64,000 nucleotides of DNA from Bryopsis sp. KO-2023 (lineage: Eukaryota > Chlorophyta > Ulvophyceae > Bryopsidales > Bryopsidaceae). The stretch spans positions 806,001 through 870,000 of the forward strand of contig BSYQ01000011.1 of NCBI GenBank assembly GCA_030272585.1, in the 5' to 3' direction. A model generated the notes under the pieces. The model saw nothing but the letters and a program-made list of their open reading frames with translations. It ran no database searches and had not been told where the DNA came from. Both the position numbers and the translations under genes were made by a program. Shown here piece by piece: positions 59,306 to 64,000 of the stretch. How positions within the stretch are numbered: the first letter of the stretch is position 1; every line of letters starts with the position of its first letter.

Positions 59306-59628
59306 AGCTCGCGGGAGGCGTGCTCAGCCTGGTTGCCACTTCGGGAGAAGTGGTCTAAGAAAAGCTGACGGGAGTCGGCTATTGTATTTGACGTGGCGCT
59401 TCGGGAGAAGCGGTCGGGGAAATCTAACGGGAGTTAGAGAAACTGATGGGAGTCAGTAAACGCAGCTTGATTGGGTCGCTCGGGAGAGTGGTCTTTGAAG
59501 TGAATGGGTAATTTGTGTTGGTGTTCGCATGTCGCTGACAGTTACAGCGTCCTATTTCCACTCACAGATAAAAACAAAACAGCGCTGACGGGATGTCACA
59601 AGGTCGAAAAGTGCTGGCCGGGAGGTCG
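59306..59628 (+). ncRNA. array of about nine stem-loops with invariant GGGA loop (putative structured RNA)
   Basis: Not a known family to me. Successive hairpins, loop first base in brackets: 59336-59353 CCACTTC/GAAGTGG [59343]; 59363-59380 AGCTGAC/GTCGGCT [59370]; 59397-59412 CGCTTC/GAAGCG [59403]; 59423-59438 TCTAAC/GTTAGA [59429]; 59442-59457 ACTGAT/GTCAGT [59448]; 59477-59490 CGCTC/GAGTG [59482], extendable by wobble pairs. Weaker ones lie at 59305-59325, 59586-59598 (loop GGGAT) and 59615-59628. The loop fits the GNRA class. Stem sequences differ between hairpins but remain paired, some through G-U wobbles, so base pairing rather than sequence appears to be conserved. All reading frames contain stops, so it is not coding. 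Confidence 0.55.
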
Positions 59629-59634
59629 AAGCTC

Positions 59635-59636
<2 letters not shown>

Positions 59637-59684
<48 letters not shown>
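59637..59684. repeat. GA microsatellite
   Basis: About 24 GA units directly after the hairpin array. Confidence 0.95.
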
Positions 59685-59686
<2 letters not shown>

Positions 59687-60275
59687 GAACCCCCCAGCAG
59701 AAACGCTGAACGACCGCGCTCTCTGATTTTGCAGGGGCGTCTGTACGCCTGCAACAGTTCCACCCACCGCGACTTGGCTGCTGCAGGATTGTGACAGGGG
59801 AGCTTGGCTCGACGCGCGCGAATCCTTGATTCCGGAATCTCGGATCCGAGAGGGTTGTCGCGTCTCGACAGTGTGAGGGCGAGGCAGTGCTGGGGGAGCT
59901 GCGATGCTGGAGCTGTTTTGAGATTCGCGTTCAGGTGCGACATGGAGGCGTCGCCGTTGGTTGGACAAATGGGACGTGCCGTCACTGTGTCCTCCCCTGG
60001 ATTTTAGGTCACAACGTGGGAGCTCCTCCCCCCAATTTTAGCCCTGTCAGATAACTCGAAATGCGCCAAATACATCTGGGAGTGCTTTGTGTTTGAAAAA
60101 AAAATGGCCAGGCAAGAGTGTCCCTTCCCAGTGTTTTCAGCATGTTTCCTGACCATCACCTCTCAGCCACAACAACAAGTGGTTTCGGGAATTCCAGCCG
60201 CCTTTTACCGAAGAAAAGAAAGTAACCAGCAGAATTCCCAACACTGGGACTTGGCGGCGATCCGTGCTTCTCACC

Positions 60276-60277
<2 letters not shown>

Positions 60278-60318
<41 letters not shown>
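60278..60318. repeat. GT microsatellite
   Basis: About 20 perfect GT units. Confidence 0.95.
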
Positions 60319-60319
<1 letters not shown>

Positions 60320-60328
60320 TGGAACTTC

Positions 60329-60357
60329 CAAGCGGGCCACAGGCTGTGGCCCGCTTG
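60329..60357. repeat. 29-bp perfect palindrome with one central base
   Basis: Arms of 14 bp (CAAGCGGGCCACAG and its complement) around a single G, 10 bp after the GT microsatellite. Too little loop for a simple RNA hairpin, so a DNA cruciform or protein site is more likely. Confidence 0.85.
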
Positions 60358-60704
60358 TACCAACGTCAACGACAAGGACAGGTGTCGGAATCGCATCTGG
60401 AGTCATTCAGTGCTGTCGAGTGGAAGTGGAAAATATAAGTCATCCAGCTCAGCCTTTCTTGTAATTTTTTTTTGTACGCAATCCTTTTGTTTGCATTTCA
60501 GCTCATTTATGAATAAGCTGCTCAGACCAGAGCAGCTTGTTTAGGAGTTTTGTTTCCAGGGATACTGAGGCAATGCCGAGACCCCCCCATTTGAGTGGAT
60601 ATGTAGATATTTGCCGAATTAAAAAAAAAATTACAATGTTTTTGGTGGAAGCAAACTTGAAGCGAAAAGAAAAGGCAATAGCAACAGCACCCTCTTCTTA
60701 AACC

Positions 60705-60737
60705 CGAGAAACTACACAACCCTTGTGTAGTTTCTCG
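60705..60737. repeat. perfect 15-bp hairpin, 3-nt loop
   Basis: Arms CGAGAAACTACACAA and its complement with loop CCC. It lies about 350 bp upstream of the next gene. It resembles a terminator or processing hairpin but no T run follows. Confidence 0.85.
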
Positions 60738-61090
60738 TTTTGCAGTTTTGCAAGTGGCGCGCATCGCCGTAGAGCCAGTCGAGCCCCCACTCAGGGCGAC
60801 AGTTTTTACACTGTAGTTGAGTCCGGCTGCGACTTCGCAATACCAACGAGTGTCCGAAGTGTTTCTGACACAGAAAAGAAAAGATGCCCAAACTACCGCC
60901 CCAAGAAGACGAGTTGGGTCGAGTTTTCAAACCACTGATAACTCCGGTCAGAATCTGAAAACTAGCGCGTGGCACACCCGTTGACAGAATTCCAACGAAT
61001 GGACAGTTATTGACGGTTATGAAGTGATATAAATTCTGGCTGTTTGTCCTTTTCGCATCTCTGGGTCACTGAACTAAAGTTCAGTCAAAG

Positions 61091-61351
61091 ATGATGTCGC
61101 GTTTGGCCTTCGGAGCGTTTGTGGCGAGCAGTGCCCTTTACGTTGCGGGGACTGGTGTCTCGTCTTTTCTCGCTTGGCGGGAAAGACGTCGCTTGCGCCG
61201 TCTTCAACAGCTGGTGTTAGCCAACCTAGTGATTCAACCGGCTGAAGATGGCGGCGGGGAGTCCAACAACGACTTGGAGTCTTTCCACTGGCCCCAAGAC
61301 AACGATTGCTTGTCGAACAATTGGGACGTCGAGGTTGACGCGGACGTCTAG
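61091..61351 (+). CDS. small membrane protein, unknown function
   Basis: Single open frame of 86 residues (86 codons plus stop), starting with two Met codons in a good context (AAAGATGATG). An N-terminal hydrophobic segment (AFGAFVASSALYVAGTGVSS, residues about 7-28) is followed at once by a strongly basic patch (WRERRRLRRLQQ) and an acidic, hydrophilic tail. This fits a single-pass protein with the basic side facing the cytosol. No known domain. A donor after 61374 lies just past the stop and an acceptor before 61678 follows, so this ORF could be an upstream ORF on the transcript of the next gene rather than a separate gene. Confidence 0.45.
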   Translation: MMSRLAFGAFVASSALYVAGTGVSSFLAWRERRRLRRLQQLVLANLVIQPAEDGGGESNNDLESFHWPQDNDCLSNNWDVEVDADV

Positions 61352-61770
61352 CCCAGACGTCAGCGATGGGAGCGGTAAGGCGGCTTTGGCAGTCAGACAG
61401 GCATTGCTTGCTCTTGGATTAGGTCAAAAACACATATCCAACCTGCTGCAATGTTACTGAACATCATAAGTGGTAACTAGTTCTGGAGGGCACTGGTGGG
61501 AAATGAAGATTCACGAAACACAATGAAATTGAATTCCAATTTCTTGCTTCTTGTGCTTTTTCTTGTGTTTGTTTGCTTGTTGTTTGGTTCGACGGCCGCA
61601 CAGGGGCACTTCGTTGGCATGCTTTGCTGAATGAGCAAATTGGGGTGACGATTTTTCATTTTCATTTGTGGTACAGGGGGACGAAGTCAGCGAGAACGTG
61701 GTACTATCGTCGCTCCGTTGCCGCCAAGACTACAGTCTCGATCCCCCCTTCCCTTTATCTTTGACAACGA

Positions 61771-63838
61771 ATGCAGACAGCGACGCAACAAAACCTTCCA
61801 GCAGATGACGACCGGGATGCACGAGGTGGTGAAAATGGGGGACCGCAGCAGCATTCCGGCAGAGAAGAGGTCGACATCCAGCCCTTCCGAGTGATTCGAT
61901 CGATGGATGGAAACGACTGGCGGTACACCACCGCTGTGTTGACGACGATGACGCTGGGGGTAGGTCCGAAACGCAACCCAGTTTGGGCGTTACGATAACT
62001 TGCGATCGACACTGGGTCTAACGATCGACAGCTGATTATTTTTAGATCACGCAGCCTCTCGATGAGAATCGTGTTGCGAATCCGAATGAAATGATACATA
62101 GAGGGCTAATGCATGATGGGGTAGTCAGCTAAGTTTTCACAGTACAGCAGATCTGGACTGAATGCCTCAACCAGCTGAGCCGTCAAATGGAAATGGGTTG
62201 TGATGTGGGGGTGCAAGTGTCATCTTCAACCAGGATTTTTGTTTGCACGATCGCAATGCAGTCTTGCAGGGCAAAACCGCCATTATTTTTATTATTTTTA
62301 TTTTTTAATTGCACGAGTATCGTTGCTGACAATGTCTCAGAAGCAAGAAAACGAAATCGGGAAAACACAATGATTTCTGTGGGGTTGTTTCAGATCACCA
62401 TGTTGTTTTTCGAACGTGGGTTTCTGGAAGGAAGAGGTACCGGATTGACGAGCGGCACCTCCGAATTCAACATGACCAGCACTCGGATCGTCCGGTACCT
62501 CATACTGTTGGCATTCGCCATGGGGATTGGAATGCTGAGCTGGCTCCTGCTCATGCCAAACCTTCAAACCGTGGACAACACCAGATTTGCATTGCTCAGG
62601 GCTCGAAAATGGATATTCTGGTCGACCGTGGGGTTTGCAATCACCAACCTCGGGGCAATTTTGAATGGGTTGGAATCCCAAGCCGCTTTTGAGTGGGAGT
62701 ACGACAGGGGCAGATTCGTTTCTCCGGTGGCACATTACTTGCTGTTGGTTTTCTTTTTCATGGCGTTGCTGGTGACAGACGTGTTGTTTGTGAGGGTGGT
62801 GCTGTTTCCCTTTTTGGATGGCTTGGTGCTGCCGTCGGTGGACAATCAAAGAGAATATGAGTTTCGGATTCACAGGGATGTTTTGGTGGGTTTTCGGGAC
62901 GGCGATTGGGAAGCAGCTTCCTTCTTCGGCAAAGTGAGTTGTCTTGTCTGTGTTGGGGAGGGGTGATTTTATCCATTATAACGGATAACGGGGTGATCCG
63001 TTATCCGTTGGTTTTTTTGTTTTTTTTTTTGTCGATTCATTTTTGCCCCACAGGCTTGGATGATTTTGACGAGGACGGCCAATTTTCTGGTCGACATCAC
63101 GGCACGGGTGGTGATTTCCTTGTTGATCGGATTTTACCTCTACATCTGGACCCCCATTTCCAAATTTATTTCCTGGAGTGCAAAAGGGATGTGGGGCGTG
63201 GTCAAGGCTGGTAGCAGATGCTTTTCGGATTCGATGAAAAATTGCTGTGGGTGTTTGGGAGGGACGTGTTGCTGCCAGTGCTTTTCAGAATGGAGGACTC
63301 GGACCGCCACAGCATTTGCTGAGGTAAGCAGCATGTTGTTTTCCTTCAATTCATCTTTCTGAATCAGTCATATGGTCCTACCACTTCAACAACAATGCAC
63401 CGAGTTAAATCTTTTTCTTTCTTTTTTTTGGGGGGGGGTGTGGAACAGATGAGTCGCTCCATAGAAACCCGATTGGCCTCCTACGTCGACAGAAACCGCC
63501 AGCCTAGTGCCGACTCCTCTACGGATGGCCACGGATGCTCATTTTCCATGGTTTTGAAAGCGATTTCCTCCAGTCTGGGCACGGTGGCAGCCTCCTTCAT
63601 CCTAACTCTCAAAAGGAAAATCACGGGGCTGCGTCCAGGGGTGGAAGAAAGGGCAAGCCAGTTCTGGGACAGCATCAAAGAGGAGGAGGATTTCCGACAT
63701 TCGAGTTGGGTGAAAGCCTCGGTTTTGACCTCGGTGATTCTGTTGTTCTACTTTGGTTTCACGCTGGTGGCCGTTTTCCAAGGGGCTTTCAAGGATGTGT
63801 ACAAGAAGCATCGGGACTGCGTGTTGGAAAATCCAAAG
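61771..63838 (+). CDS. multi-pass membrane protein (partial, continues to the right)
   Basis: Not recognised. Exons 61771-61959, 62394-62933, 63054-63323 and 63449-63838 all join in phase 0 (463 residues) and the last has a GTGAGG donor, so more exons follow. The N-terminal 60 residues are hydrophilic. Hydrophobic segments follow: YLILLAFAMGIGMLSWLLLM, IFWSTVGFAITNLGAIL, YLLLVFFFMALLVTDVLFV, VVISLLIGFYLYIW and ASVLTSVILLFYFGFTLVA, so at least five membrane spans. Between spans four and five is a cytosolic or lumenal Cys cluster (CCGCLGGTCCCQC) that could bind metal or be acylated. Start chosen at 61771 because an in-frame stop lies just upstream. It could be a channel or transporter but no signature was seen. 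Confidence 0.65.
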
Positions 63839-64000
63839 GTGAGGGGTCGATACTTGCGGAAATATTAAATAGTGTTTTTGACTTGCTTGGGACCTTTTTT
63901 TTGGACGTGACTCTGCTGCTCAATTGAACTGTGGATGCATTCCATGACAGTTTTTGAAGTGAAAATGAATTTTTCAGTGTCGTTTTCTGTCAGAGTGTGG

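Noticed and set aside
59637-60318. GA and GT arrays as possible telomere or CRISPR-like repeats
   Set aside because: They are simple dinucleotide microsatellites with no spacers and no telomeric unit.

Overview
The window is nuclear DNA of an intron-rich eukaryote, probably a unicellular alga or another protist. Canonical GT-AG introns interrupt almost every gene, exon phases can be followed across joins, and no operons, rRNA or tRNA genes were seen. The protein content supports this: a C-terminal-motor kinesin-14, a plant-type arginine-rich tandem CCCH zinc-finger protein, a RAP-domain protein with OPR-like repeats, a pherophorin-like proline-rich wall protein, and a large surface protein with Ig-like domains. 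The RAP/OPR and hydroxyproline-rich proteins point to an alga, but I cannot name the lineage. All gene models were joined by hand from splice sites and reading frame. They are hypotheses where noted.

Layout. 1-3577 (minus): the start of a large secreted or membrane protein that runs off the left edge. 4475-5018 (plus): a small unknown gene. 5447-17275 (plus): kinesin-14 with a 5.2-kb intron. 18189-20792 (plus): two small unknown genes. 26815-29427 (minus): an unknown multi-exon gene, partly unresolved. 29708-30239 (plus): a small secreted protein. 31276-33957 (minus): a single-pass membrane protein. 34120-34597 (plus): a small protein. 38159-40849 (minus): the tandem zinc-finger protein. 42611-46685 (minus): the RAP/OPR protein. 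47406-51070 (plus): a cold-shock domain apparently joined to an F-box and leucine-rich repeats. 52398-58023 (plus): a 1288-residue proline-rich secreted protein. 61091-61351 (plus): a small membrane protein. 61771 to beyond 63838 (plus): a multi-pass membrane protein. Several neighbours are head to head over short shared spacers (163 bp at 33958-34119; about 0.3-0.9 kb elsewhere).

Two non-coding patterns stand out. First, several genes are followed (or, in kinesin, interrupted) by 0.9-4 kb of homopolymer-rich DNA whose G-rich strand is always the sense strand of the adjacent gene. Second, 59306-59628 holds about nine successive short stem-loops whose loop is always GGGA (or GGGA plus one base), while the stem sequences differ but stay complementary. 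This covariation suggests a structured RNA. Other items are a three-copy dispersed repeat of about 110 bp, several perfect palindromes at 51.8, 53.3, 60.3 and 60.7 kb, and an uninterrupted 33-base G run inside a kinesin intron.

Functionally the genes form no pathway. They cover cytoskeleton (kinesin-14), RNA control (CCCH protein, RAP protein, cold-shock domain), protein turnover (F-box/LRR) and the cell surface (Ig-like, proline-rich, SEA-like and multi-pass proteins).
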